This document shows, one piece after another, positions 23,416-31,026 of a stretch of 34,275 nucleotides of DNA (the first letter of the stretch is position 1; each line of letters starts with the position of its first letter). The notes under the pieces are model-generated. The model had not been told where the DNA came from. It worked only from the letters and a program-made list of their open reading frames with translations, and did no database searches. The DNA is taken from NCBI RefSeq assembly GCF_002234405.1, contig NZ_NMQT01000116.1, positions 1 through 34,275 of the forward strand, given 5' to 3'. Both the position numbers and the translations under genes were made by a program. The DNA comes from Amycolatopsis thailandensis. Lineage in GTDB: Bacteria; Actinomycetota; Actinomycetes; Mycobacteriales; Pseudonocardiaceae.

Positions 23416-23444
23416 TTGTGGTCTTGGTTACCGGTGAGTAATTT
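23416..23444 (+). promoter_or_regulatory. ccrA promoter with repressor-like palindrome
   Basis: TTGTGG (23416-23421), a 17-base spacer and TAATTT (23439-23444) make a good promoter upstream of ccrA. Between and touching the boxes is TTACCGGTGAGTAA (23428-23441), an inverted TTAC/GTAA pair with a 6-base centre, ideally placed for a TetR repressor such as the one encoded at 22331-22894. Confidence 0.6.
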
Positions 23445-23484
23445 GAGTCGCCACAACGCCGTCACCCCTTTCGCGGAGGTTCCG

Positions 23485-24825
23485 ATGTCGCAGCTCGGCG
23501 AGATCCAGCAGGCCATTCTGAACGATGACCTCGGCGCCGTGGCGTCGCTCGACGTGCCGGAGTCCTACCGCGGCGTCACTGTGCACAAGGACGAGGCCGG
23601 CATGTTCGAGGGCCTCGAAAGCCGGGACAAGGATCCGCGCAAGTCTCTGCACGTGGACGACGTCCCGACGCCGGAACTCGGCCCCGGCGAGGCGCTGGTC
23701 GCGGTCATGGCGAGCGCGATCAACTACAACACCGTCTGGACCTCGATCTTCGAACCGGTCTCGACCTTCAAGTTCCTGGAGCGCTACGGACGGCTTTCGC
23801 CGCTTTCGAAGCGCCACGACCTGCCGTACCACGTCGTCGGCTCGGATCTTTCCGGTGTCGTGCTGCGGACCGGCGTCGGCGTGCACAACTGGAAGCCGGG
23901 CGACGAGGTCGTCGCGCACTGCCTCAACGTCGAACTCGAGGGCCCGGACGGGCACAACGACACGATGCTCGACACCGAGCAGCGGATCTGGGGCTTCGAA
24001 ACGAACTTCGGCGGCCTCGCCGAAGTCGCGCTGGTCAAGGCGAACCAGCTGATGCCGAAGCCGGACCACCTCACCTGGGAAGAGGCCGCGTCTCCCGGCC
24101 TGGTGAACTCCACCGCCTACCGCCAGCTCGTCTCGCGCAACGGCGCGGACATGAAGCAGGGCGACGTCGTGCTGATCTGGGGCGCTTCGGGCGGCCTCGG
24201 CTCCTACGCGACGCAGTACGCGCTCAACGGCGGCGCGATCCCGGTGTGCGTGGTCTCCAGCCCCGAAAAGGCGGAGATCTGCCGGAAACTGGGCGCGGAG
24301 CTGATCATCGACCGCAACGCGGAGGGCTACAAGTTCTGGAAGGACGACGACAACCAGGACCCGAAGGAGTGGCAGCGGTTCGGCAAGAAGATCCGCGAGC
24401 TGACCGGTGGCGAGGACCCGGACATCGTCTTCGAGCACCCGGGCCGCGAAACCTTCGGCGCTTCGGTCTACGCCGCGCGCAAGGGCGGGACGATCGTCAC
24501 GTGCGCGTCGACGTCAGGGTTCATGCACCAGTACGACAACCGCTATCTGTGGATGAACCTCAAGCGGATCATCGGCAGCCACTTCGCCAACTACCGCGAA
24601 TCGTGGGAAGCGAACCGGCTGATCTCGAAAGGTCTGATCCACCCGACGCTGTCGAAGACCTACGCGCTGGAAGACACCGGACAGGCCGCGCTGGACGTGC
24701 ACCGCAACGCCCACCAGGGAAAGGTCGGCGTGCTCGCCCTCGCCCCCGAAGAAGGTCTGGGCGTCCGGAACCACGAGCTGCGCGCGAAGCACATCGACGG
24801 GATCAACGCGTTCCGGAACGTTTAG
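23485..24825 (+). CDS. ccrA: crotonyl-CoA carboxylase/reductase
   Basis: A 446-residue medium-chain dehydrogenase family enzyme catalysing NADPH-dependent reductive carboxylation of crotonyl-CoA to ethylmalonyl-CoA, the key step of the ethylmalonyl-CoA pathway and a source of polyketide extender units. The four CO2-pocket residues known from the Kitasatospora setae enzyme (Asn81, Phe170, Glu171, His365) align here as Asn82, Phe171, Glu172 and His366. The nucleotide loop WGASGGLGS (232-240) is intact. The ATG at 23485 has GGAGG just upstream; the longer open frame from 23098 is not coding. Thiolase, meaB and mce lie within 4 kb, but ethylmalonyl-CoA mutase (meaA) and the later pathway genes are not in the window. 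Confidence 0.96.
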   Translation: MSQLGEIQQAILNDDLGAVASLDVPESYRGVTVHKDEAGMFEGLESRDKDPRKSLHVDDVPTPELGPGEALVAVMASAINYNTVWTSIFEPVSTFKFLERYGRLSPLSKRHDLPYHVVGSDLSGVVLRTGVGVHNWKPGDEVVAHCLNVELEGPDGHNDTMLDTEQRIWGFETNFGGLAEVALVKANQLMPKPDHLTWEEAASPGLVNSTAYRQLVSRNGADMKQGDVVLIWGASGGLGSYATQYALNGGAIPVCVVSSPEKAEICRKLGAELIIDRNAEGYKFWKDDDNQDPKEWQRFGKKIRELTGGEDPDIVFEHPGRETFGASVYAARKGGTIVTCASTSGFMHQYDNRYLWMNLKRIIGSHFANYRESWEANRLISKGLIHPTLSKTYALEDTGQAALDVHRNAHQGKVGVLALAPEEGLGVRNHELRAKHIDGINAFRNV

Positions 24826-24890
24826 CGCGCCAGAACGCGCTTTCGCCGCGCGTTGCGTGGGTGCTCACCCTTCCGTGACCGCTGCTCGAC

Positions 24891-24896
24891 TACGGT
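24891..24896 (+). promoter_or_regulatory. -10 element of coiled-coil gene
   Basis: TACGGT (TANNNT) ends 6 bases before the ATG at 24903. The intervening AGAAGG could be read as a very close ribosome site, but the geometry fits a leaderless start. Confidence 0.5.
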
Positions 24897-24902
24897 AGAA
24901 GG

Positions 24903-26039
24903 ATGAGCCTTGGCGAGGAACGGGAGCTAGTGCCGCTGGGAGCCGGCTTCGACGTGGCGAAGCGCGGTTACAGCCGTGCGCAGGTCGACGAACATCTCGA
25001 ACGGCTTGACGCCGATCTGAAGATGCTCACCGCCGATCGCGATGCCGCCATCGGGCAAGCGGGCGACCTGGCACGGCAGCTGGAGATCGCGCGCGGCGAG
25101 ATCGCGGACCTGCGCGGGCAGGTCGACAGGCTCGCCCAGCCGCCGACGAGCGTCGAAGGCCTGTCAGAGCGGCTACAGCGCATGCTGCGGCTCGCGCAGG
25201 ACGAGGCCGCCGACACCAAGGCGCGCGCGGAAGCCGAAGCCGGGCACATCCGCGCCAAGGCCGAGACCGACGCGAGCGCCATGCGGGCCCGCTACGAGCA
25301 GCTGCTCAACGAGCTCGACCTCCGTCGCAAGGAGATGGAGGCCGAGCACCGCGGGGTGCTGGAGACGGCGCGCGCCGAGGCGAAGGACATCACCGACAAG
25401 GCGAAGGCCGAGCGCGACAAGCTCGACGCCGAGTCGCAGCAGCGTCGTACTCAGGTCGAAGAGGACTTCGAGATCGCGATGGCGTCGCGGCGCACCGAAG
25501 CCATGCACGCGCTGGCCGAGCAGGAGGCCGCGAGCAAGGCCGAGGCCGCCCGCCGCGTCCGCGAGGCCACCGAGGACGCCGCCGCCATCCGCGCGAAGGT
25601 GCTCGAAGAGGAGACGACGGCCAAGGCCGACATCGAGCGCCGCCAGCGGGAGTCGGTCGCCGACGCGAACAAGCGCAAACAGGACTCGATCACCGAGGCC
25701 AACGCCCGGCTCGCCGAAGCGGCCGACGAGGCACGCCGTCGCGTCCGGCAGGCCACCGAGGAGTCCAACCGGCGGATCACGCAGGCCACCGAACGGGTGG
25801 AAGCGCTGCGCAAGGTGCGCTCCAGCCTGGCCGAGCAGGTCCGCACCGCGCGGACCGCGCTCGCCGAGGCGACGCACGTGCTCGGCGACGAGCCGCACGT
25901 CCCGGCCGACCTGAAGGCGAAGCCGTCGCCCGACTCGGAGGCCACCGTGCAGCTCCGGACGGCCGATGTGCCGAAGGCCACATCCGGCGCGAAGCCTTCA
26001 CCGCGACCTGCGGCAGCGCAGAAACCGACTGGCGAGTAA
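24903..26039 (+). CDS. DivIVA-like/FilP-Scy-type coiled-coil protein
   Basis: A 378-residue protein. The N-terminal 45 residues look like the DivIVA membrane-binding head (GFDVAKRGYSRAQVDEHLERL); about 45-320 is a continuous, highly charged alpha-helical coiled coil rich in Ala, Glu, Arg; the last 55 residues are Pro/Ala/Ser-rich and disordered. In Streptomyces such proteins (FilP, Scy, often mislabelled cellulose-binding) organise polar growth with DivIVA. As I recall the S. coelicolor map, scy and filP lie beside the epimerase-thiolase-MeaB genes, the same neighbourhood as here. Function as a cytoskeletal or polarity factor is inferred; length is close to FilP (about 310) and far below Scy. 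Confidence 0.82.
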   Translation: MSLGEERELVPLGAGFDVAKRGYSRAQVDEHLERLDADLKMLTADRDAAIGQAGDLARQLEIARGEIADLRGQVDRLAQPPTSVEGLSERLQRMLRLAQDEAADTKARAEAEAGHIRAKAETDASAMRARYEQLLNELDLRRKEMEAEHRGVLETARAEAKDITDKAKAERDKLDAESQQRRTQVEEDFEIAMASRRTEAMHALAEQEAASKAEAARRVREATEDAAAIRAKVLEEETTAKADIERRQRESVADANKRKQDSITEANARLAEAADEARRRVRQATEESNRRITQATERVEALRKVRSSLAEQVRTARTALAEATHVLGDEPHVPADLKAKPSPDSEATVQLRTADVPKATSGAKPSPRPAAAQKPTGE

Positions 26040-26144
26040 CCTTCTCACCCGACCGGGCTCACGACGGCCTGCGGGCCCGTCGCCGAGCGGTTATCGTCGC
26101 TGCTCGCGCGCAGGTGCGGGCTGTCAGATCGGTGGAGGTTGCGG

Positions 26145-26594
26145 ATGGCTGCATATCGGACCGTGGTCGTGGGCACGGACGGATCGGATTCTTCGTTCGC
26201 CGCGGTCGACCGGGCGGCGGGTGTCGCCGGGGACTCCGGAGCGACCCTGGTCATCGTGTGCGCCTACTACCCCGCCAACAAGGGCGATGTGGAGAAGGCG
26301 CAGGACGTCCTCGGTGACGAGGCGTACCAGGTGGTGGGCTCGGCACCGGCCGAGGACACCCTCCTGTCCGCCCGTGACAGGGCGGCGAAGGCCGGCGCGA
26401 AGAACATCGAGACCGCCGCTGTCGTCGGTGACCCGGTCGACTCACTGCGCAAGGTCGTCGCCGACCGTTCCGCGGACCTGCTGGTGGTCGGCAACCGCGG
26501 GCTGAACACGCTCGCGGGCCGCATCCTGGGCTCCGTGCCGTCCGAGGTCGCGCGGAAGTCCGGGGTGGACGTGCTCATCGTCCACACCACCTGA
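26145..26594 (+). CDS. universal stress protein, Rv1636-like
   Basis: A 149-residue single-domain UspA protein with the nucleotide-binding pattern GNRGLNTLAGRILGSVPS (G-2X-G-9X-G-S/T). It looks strikingly close to mycobacterial Rv1636/MSMEG_3811, which binds cAMP with high affinity: shared stretches include VVVGTDGSDSS, AGAKN, ADLLVVGN, LGSVP and the C-terminal VDVLIVHTT. The ATG at 26145 has GGAGG 6 bases upstream. Its stop overlaps the start of an adenylyl cyclase gene (TGATG), so synthesis of cAMP and its probable binder are coupled. Confidence 0.92.
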   Translation: MAAYRTVVVGTDGSDSSFAAVDRAAGVAGDSGATLVIVCAYYPANKGDVEKAQDVLGDEAYQVVGSAPAEDTLLSARDRAAKAGAKNIETAAVVGDPVDSLRKVVADRSADLLVVGNRGLNTLAGRILGSVPSEVARKSGVDVLIVHTT

Positions 26595-27736
26595 TGCCCG
26601 AACCCGGCGAGATCTCGCCCGACGCGCTGCAACAGCGCCTCGAACGGATCCTGCTCGGCGGAAAGCGCAAGTACACCCGGCTCGAAGTCGCCGAGAAGGC
26701 AGGCGTTCCCGAAGAACGCTCTCGGCGACTTTGGCGTGCGCTGGGTTTCGCGACCGTCGAAGACGACGAGGTCGTCTTCACCGACGCCGACATCGAGGCG
26801 ATCCGGACGGCCGACCAGCTGATGAACTCGGGGCTGATCGACCCGAGCATCGAGCTGGCGGTGACGCGCGCGCTGGGCCAGCACCTTTCGCGGCTCGCGG
26901 AATGGCAGGTCCACATGCTGTGGACGATGATCACCGAGAACAAGGAGATCGGCAGCAGCGAACGCCAGATCGGGCGGCTCGTCGAGAGGCTGCTGCCCGA
27001 ACTGCAGAAGGTGCAGGACTTCGTCTGGCGCCGCCACCTCGCCGCCTACGCGGGCCGCGCACTGGCCATGCCGGAGGAGGACCTCGAAGCGAGGACCGAG
27101 GTGGTCGGGTTCGTCGACATGGTCGGCTACACCCGGCTGACCAGGCAGGTCGGCGAGGACGAGCTGACCGACATCCTGGACCGGTTCGAATCCTTGGCCA
27201 CCGAAGTGGTCGCCGATCACCACGGACGGATCGTGAAGATGATCGGCGACGAGGTCCTGTTCGTCGCCGATTCCGCCGTCGACGGCGCCGAAATCGCCCT
27301 CGCGCTCTCCGAACGCGCCGACGCCGACGAGACCCTGCCCTCCGTGCGTGCCGGTCTGGCGTCGGGCCGGATCCTCAGCCGGTTCGGCGACGTCTACGGC
27401 TCGGTCGTGAACCTCGCCGCCCGCCTCACCTCGACCGCGCGGCCGGGCACCATCCTGGTGGACAAGGAACTCGCCACCGAACTCCTGCCGTTCCCGCAGT
27501 ACGAAGTGCGTACGCGGCGACCGGTTTCGGTGCGGGGGTACAACCGGCTGCGGCCTTCTTCGCTTCGCCGGGCGAAAGACCGGCCTTCGGGCATGTTCGC
27601 CTCTTCGCAGCAGCTCGCCGCGGAGATGCTGGGGTTGGGTGACACCGCTCCTGCTCCCGACCCCGTCGAGGACGAGGTCGAGGACGCCACCGCGGACTCC
27701 TTGCCGCCACGGCCGAAGCGGCGCCGCCGCCGCTGA
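26594..27736 (+). CDS. class III adenylyl cyclase, Rv1264-like
   Basis: A 380-residue soluble cyclase making cAMP from ATP. Residues about 10-160 form a helical N-terminal regulatory domain with a MerR/HTH-like start (KYTRLEVAEKAGVPEE), as in the pH-sensing M. tuberculosis Rv1264; residues 168-325 are the cyclase domain. Catalytic residues are complete: metal Asp175 and Asp219, adenine-specifying Lys215 and Asp266 (51 apart, as in Rv1264 Lys261/Asp312), and Asn273/Arg277 for the transition state. The C-terminal 40 residues are acidic and proline-rich, ending in a run of Arg (PKRRRRR), an extension that I do not associate with Rv1264. It should act as a homodimer. Translationally coupled to the USP gene. 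Confidence 0.92.
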   Translation: MPEPGEISPDALQQRLERILLGGKRKYTRLEVAEKAGVPEERSRRLWRALGFATVEDDEVVFTDADIEAIRTADQLMNSGLIDPSIELAVTRALGQHLSRLAEWQVHMLWTMITENKEIGSSERQIGRLVERLLPELQKVQDFVWRRHLAAYAGRALAMPEEDLEARTEVVGFVDMVGYTRLTRQVGEDELTDILDRFESLATEVVADHHGRIVKMIGDEVLFVADSAVDGAEIALALSERADADETLPSVRAGLASGRILSRFGDVYGSVVNLAARLTSTARPGTILVDKELATELLPFPQYEVRTRRPVSVRGYNRLRPSSLRRAKDRPSGMFASSQQLAAEMLGLGDTAPAPDPVEDEVEDATADSLPPRPKRRRRR

Positions 27737-27760
27737 CCGGGCTGGCTGCTCCGCCGGGAG

Positions 27761-27777
27761 AGCAAGGGACCTTTGCT
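27761..27777. other. small palindromic sequence after cyclase gene
   Basis: AGCAAGGGACCTTTGCT is a near-perfect 17-base palindrome 24 bases beyond the cyclase stop. It may be a minor terminator or part of the hairpin set in this genome; support is weak. Confidence 0.3.
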
Positions 27778-27821
27778 ATCGCCGCCGGCCGGTCGGCGCC
27801 CTCGGGATCTTGAGAGGCCCG

Positions 27822-27876
27822 GGTGTCATGAAAGGGTCGTTCAAGACGTTTTTCGTCCTGAACGACCCTTTCATGA
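27822..27876. terminator. 25-bp hairpin between converging cyclase and ProA-like genes
   Basis: Arms 27822-27841 and 27857-27876 are perfect 20-bp complements. After one A.C mismatch, GACG/CGTC adds four more pairs, leaving a TTTTT loop (27847-27851). It lies between converging genes and shares TGTCATGA...TCATGACATCCG with the hairpin at 8188-8242. Confidence 0.82.
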
Positions 27877-27909
27877 CATCCGCGAGAAAGGGTGAAGCGC
27901 GGGGCTAGG

Positions 27910-29142
27910 TCAGCCGGGGAGCACGGCGTACTGCCGCACATAGAGGTCGGTGTAGGTGACCGGACCGCGCGGACCGGGCACCTTGTCCAGGTTGATGCCG
28001 GTCTCGGGGACGGCGAGGAGCTTGAAGCCGTCGAGCAGCCGGGTGGGGGCGTTCCAGAAGACACCGGTGCCGGTGTACGCGTCGAAGAACGCGTCGGCGG
28101 CTTCGCTGCTTTCGGTGGCGATGCCGGCGGCCAGGCCCGAGGTGCGCTCGTTGGCGATCTCGGCCGCTTCGGGCAGGCCCGTGACCTTCGCGACGGTGAC
28201 GGTCGCTTCGCGGTCCGAGTCGAGCGCCCATTCGTAGCCGATGGCGTGCTCGTGCGGGGCGAGCGACGGCGTGACGCCGCGTTCGGCCAGCGCGCCGGAG
28301 ATGCCGGGCCAGACGCGGTCGTGGGCGGCCTCGTGGATCAGCAGCAGGTTCAGCCGGTTGCAGACGCCGAGCCTGTCGAGGCTGTTGAAGACCAGGTCGC
28401 GCACCTTGTCGGTGTCGGCCGCTTCGTCGACGTACAGCACTCCGCCGCCGTCGGCGTGAGCCAGCGTGCGGACACCGTGGACGGCCGCCTCGGTGGCCAG
28501 CGCCCGGGTGCTGTCACCGCTGCCGCGCAGGATGACCAGCGGCACGAGCTCGGGGAACCGGACCAGCGCGGAAGCCGCCTCGCGCTCGGCGCGCGGCACC
28601 AGCTGGACGACGTCCGGGTCGATGCCCGCTTCGGCGAGCGCGGGGGCGATCACGGACTCGCGCAGGCGCTGGGCCGAGCCGAGCGCGGCGGAACCCGTGC
28701 GGAGCACACCGCCGTTGCGCGACTTCACCAGCTGCGAAGCGACGTCGACCGTGACGTTCGGGCGCGCCTCGTAGTTCGCGCCGATCACGCCGACCGGACG
28801 GCGGCGCTCCACCAGCCGCAGTCCTCCGTCCAAAGTGGACACGTCGACGGACCGCTCCTGGTGCGGCGCGCCGGCCAGGAGACGGAGCTGGTCGGCCATG
28901 CCGGTCAAGCGCTCGGGGGTGATGGTGAGCCTGTCGAGCAGGCCCGCGCTCATGCCGTCCTCGCGTGCCTTGGCGATGTCGGCCTGGTTCGCCTCGAGCA
29001 CGACGTCGGCGTGCTCGACCAGCTTGTCCGCCATGGCGTTCAGCGCGGCGTCGATCGCCTCCGGGGAGGCGGCGGCCAGCGACGGCGCGGCCCGTTTCGC
29101 CGAGCGAGCGCATTCCTCGACGGCCTTGGCGACCTCGTCCAT
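27910..29142 (-). CDS. gamma-glutamyl phosphate reductase-like protein (divergent ProA)
   Basis: A 410-residue aldehyde-dehydrogenase-superfamily protein of the ProA type, which reduces glutamyl 5-phosphate to glutamate semialdehyde in proline synthesis. Family features: EARPNVTVDVAS (near 125-136), and the catalytic Cys261 in LGVCNRLNLLLIH. However, the conserved ProA segment usually reading RGG.GLI...ETGVGNCHVYVD is changed here to RGSGDSTRAL...AHADGGGVLYVD, and the C-terminal part departs as well. It could be a paralogue with another substrate. ATG at 29142 has AAGGAG upstream and is preferred to that at 29172. It is last in a same-strand series with the M50-like and AlkA genes, not next to proB, nadD or obg. 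Confidence 0.8.
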   Translation of the reverse strand: MDEVAKAVEECARSAKRAAPSLAAASPEAIDAALNAMADKLVEHADVVLEANQADIAKAREDGMSAGLLDRLTITPERLTGMADQLRLLAGAPHQERSVDVSTLDGGLRLVERRRPVGVIGANYEARPNVTVDVASQLVKSRNGGVLRTGSAALGSAQRLRESVIAPALAEAGIDPDVVQLVPRAEREAASALVRFPELVPLVILRGSGDSTRALATEAAVHGVRTLAHADGGGVLYVDEAADTDKVRDLVFNSLDRLGVCNRLNLLLIHEAAHDRVWPGISGALAERGVTPSLAPHEHAIGYEWALDSDREATVTVAKVTGLPEAAEIANERTSGLAAGIATESSEAADAFFDAYTGTGVFWNAPTRLLDGFKLLAVPETGINLDKVPGPRGPVTYTDLYVRQYAVLPG

Positions 29143-29193
29143 CTCCGACTCCTTCCGCGCGGAACGAGCCATCAGTGTGCCGTACCGCCCCGG

Positions 29194-29907
29194 TCAGGCG
29201 ACGGTCGGCTCCAGCAGCCACAACCCGCCCGCGAAGAGACAGCTCACCGTCAGCACGGCCATCACCAGCACCCACAGCACCGCGGGCATCGCGGTGAGCC
29301 TGCCGAGCTGATCGGCGTCGGAATCCCTCGCCGCTCCCCGGTGCCGCTTGATCTGGAGCTCGACCACCGGCCGGACGCCGCCGAACAGCAGGAACCAGGT
29401 CAGCAGGTAGACGAAGATCGCCTGGAACCACGACGGCGCCACCAGCGCGACCAGCCCGAGCACCACCGAGGTGGCGATCACGGTGAACACGCCGTAGGTG
29501 TTGCGCACCATCACCAGCACGCCCAGCAGCATCAGCGCCATCACGATCAGCACGACGGTGATCAGGTCCGACGAGAGCAGTCCCGCGAACACCAGGCCGA
29601 GCACCGCGGCGGCCGGGTACCCGGCCAGCGCGGTGAACGCCATCCCCGGCCCCTCCGGCTTGCCACGGGAGACGGTGACACCGGAGGTGTCCGAGTGCAG
29701 CTTGATGCCTTGCAGGCGACGGCCGACCAGCACCGCCGCGAGCGCGTGACCTGCCTCGTGGACGAGCGTGATCAGGTTGCGGGCGATCCGCCACGGCCTG
29801 CCTGACAGCACCACGAGCAGTGCGAGACCACCGGTGACGAGGGTGATCGTGCCGGGCGGGGTGGACTGGGCGATGTCGGAAACCGTTTCGGCGGGAGACG
29901 AGCTCAC
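29194..29907 (-). CDS. M50-like membrane metalloprotease
   Basis: A 237-residue membrane protein with about six helices and the zinc motif HEAGH (His50, Glu51, His54) within the second hydrophobic segment, typical of the M50B-like actinobacterial family. These are putative intramembrane proteases with unknown substrates; the NPDG-type third-ligand motif of site-2 proteases is not evident. GTG at 29907 is preceded by a weak GGTGAGG. It lies 51 bases before the ProA-like gene and 43 bases after the glycosylase, so may be cotranscribed with either. Confidence 0.88.
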   Translation of the reverse strand: MSSSPAETVSDIAQSTPPGTITLVTGGLALLVVLSGRPWRIARNLITLVHEAGHALAAVLVGRRLQGIKLHSDTSGVTVSRGKPEGPGMAFTALAGYPAAAVLGLVFAGLLSSDLITVVLIVMALMLLGVLVMVRNTYGVFTVIATSVVLGLVALVAPSWFQAIFVYLLTWFLLFGGVRPVVELQIKRHRGAARDSDADQLGRLTAMPAVLWVLVMAVLTVSCLFAGGLWLLEPTVA

Positions 29908-29950
29908 CTCACCAGCTCACCACAAGCCGGATATGCCCGGTGTCAGGCGG

Positions 29951-30883
29951 TCATCGAACCTCCATTCCCGCGCGTGCGAAACTCGGGTCGTTTCGCAGGG
30001 CGAAGGCCACCCAACTGCGGAACGGCCGCCACACCGTGGACAGCTCCTCCAGCTCCTCGAGCGGCGCCTCCGGCAGGTCGTACGCGACTCGCATGGCCTC
30101 CTGCACCCGGGGCTCGTCCGCCGGGAAGACGTCCGGGTGCCCGGCGCCCCGGATCAGGATCAGCTGCGCCGAGAACGGGCCGATCCCCGGCAAGCGCTGC
30201 AGCCAGCTCAACGCGTCCGGGACCGGCATCGCGCGCAGATAGGCGGCGTCGAGCAGACCGTCCTTGGCGGCGTTGGCCACCGCGCGCAGCCGCTCGGCCT
30301 TCACCTCCGGCAGTCCGCGCCGGGCATCCGGCCCGGCCAGGACGTCCGGCGCCGGGAACGACATGAGGATCTTCCCGCCGACGTCCACCGGCCTGCCGAA
30401 CTCCTCGGCGAGCCGTCGTTTCACCGTGGCGGCCTGCGACATCCGCGTCCGGTGACTCAGGATCGCCCAGCAGGCCGCCTCGTACGGCGAATGGAACAGC
30501 ACGGGCCGCAGCCCGGGGAGCGCCTGCTGGAGTCGGCGCACCACGGGATCCGCGGTGCCGATCTTGGTGAAGCCGACGCCGTCGACATCCGCCGAAAGGA
30601 TCCGCCGCACCTGGGCACCGACCTCGACGGCGAGCCCTTCTCCGGCGAAGACCTCCACCTCGATCGAGCCGGGTGATCTCTGTCTGACGGCCGCGCCGAC
30701 GTGTTCCCAGCCCGCTTCCGCCGGGAAGGCGAGGCGCAGGGTGCCGGGTTCGGCGGCGGCGTCGGTGCGGCACGCGGGCGGGAAGTCGGTCAGGAACCGG
30801 ATGGACTTGTCGAGGTCGAACGGGCCGCGCACCGGGATGCGCAGCGTGGTCGAGGCGGTGTGCTGGAGGATCGAGCCGGTCAT
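29951..30883 (-). CDS. DNA-3-methyladenine glycosylase II (AlkA-type)
   Basis: A 310-residue HhH-GPD base-excision glycosylase removing alkylated purines. An AlkA-like N-terminal beta domain (about 12-105) precedes the helical catalytic core; the helix-hairpin-helix is LQRLPGIGPFSAQLILI (228-244) and the catalytic Asp is Asp256 in DVFPADEPRV. GAGGAG lies 8 bases before the ATG at 30883. A possible TAACGT -10 lies at 30925-30930 on the minus strand. It starts the series glycosylase - M50-like - ProA-like and is divergent from the methyltransferase gene. Confidence 0.9.
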   Translation of the reverse strand: MTGSILQHTASTTLRIPVRGPFDLDKSIRFLTDFPPACRTDAAAEPGTLRLAFPAEAGWEHVGAAVRQRSPGSIEVEVFAGEGLAVEVGAQVRRILSADVDGVGFTKIGTADPVVRRLQQALPGLRPVLFHSPYEAACWAILSHRTRMSQAATVKRRLAEEFGRPVDVGGKILMSFPAPDVLAGPDARRGLPEVKAERLRAVANAAKDGLLDAAYLRAMPVPDALSWLQRLPGIGPFSAQLILIRGAGHPDVFPADEPRVQEAMRVAYDLPEAPLEELEELSTVWRPFRSWVAFALRNDPSFARAGMEVR

Positions 30884-31026
30884 TTTCGGGCTCCTCTTCG
30901 GCTGGGGAACGGCGACTTCCTCCGACGTTAGAGACGGCCACCGACAGTTTCGGGCCGCGGCGGCGGGGATGTCGCGAACGGGCCGGTCATGACAGATTCT
31001 CGGTGACCACCGTGAAGGGAGCAGCC

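Noticed and set aside
26909..26925. GTCCACATGCTGTGGAC inverted repeat inside the cyclase gene
   Set aside because: Similar arms to the GTCC-N5-GGAC motif but with a longer centre and another codon phase; not counted as an instance.
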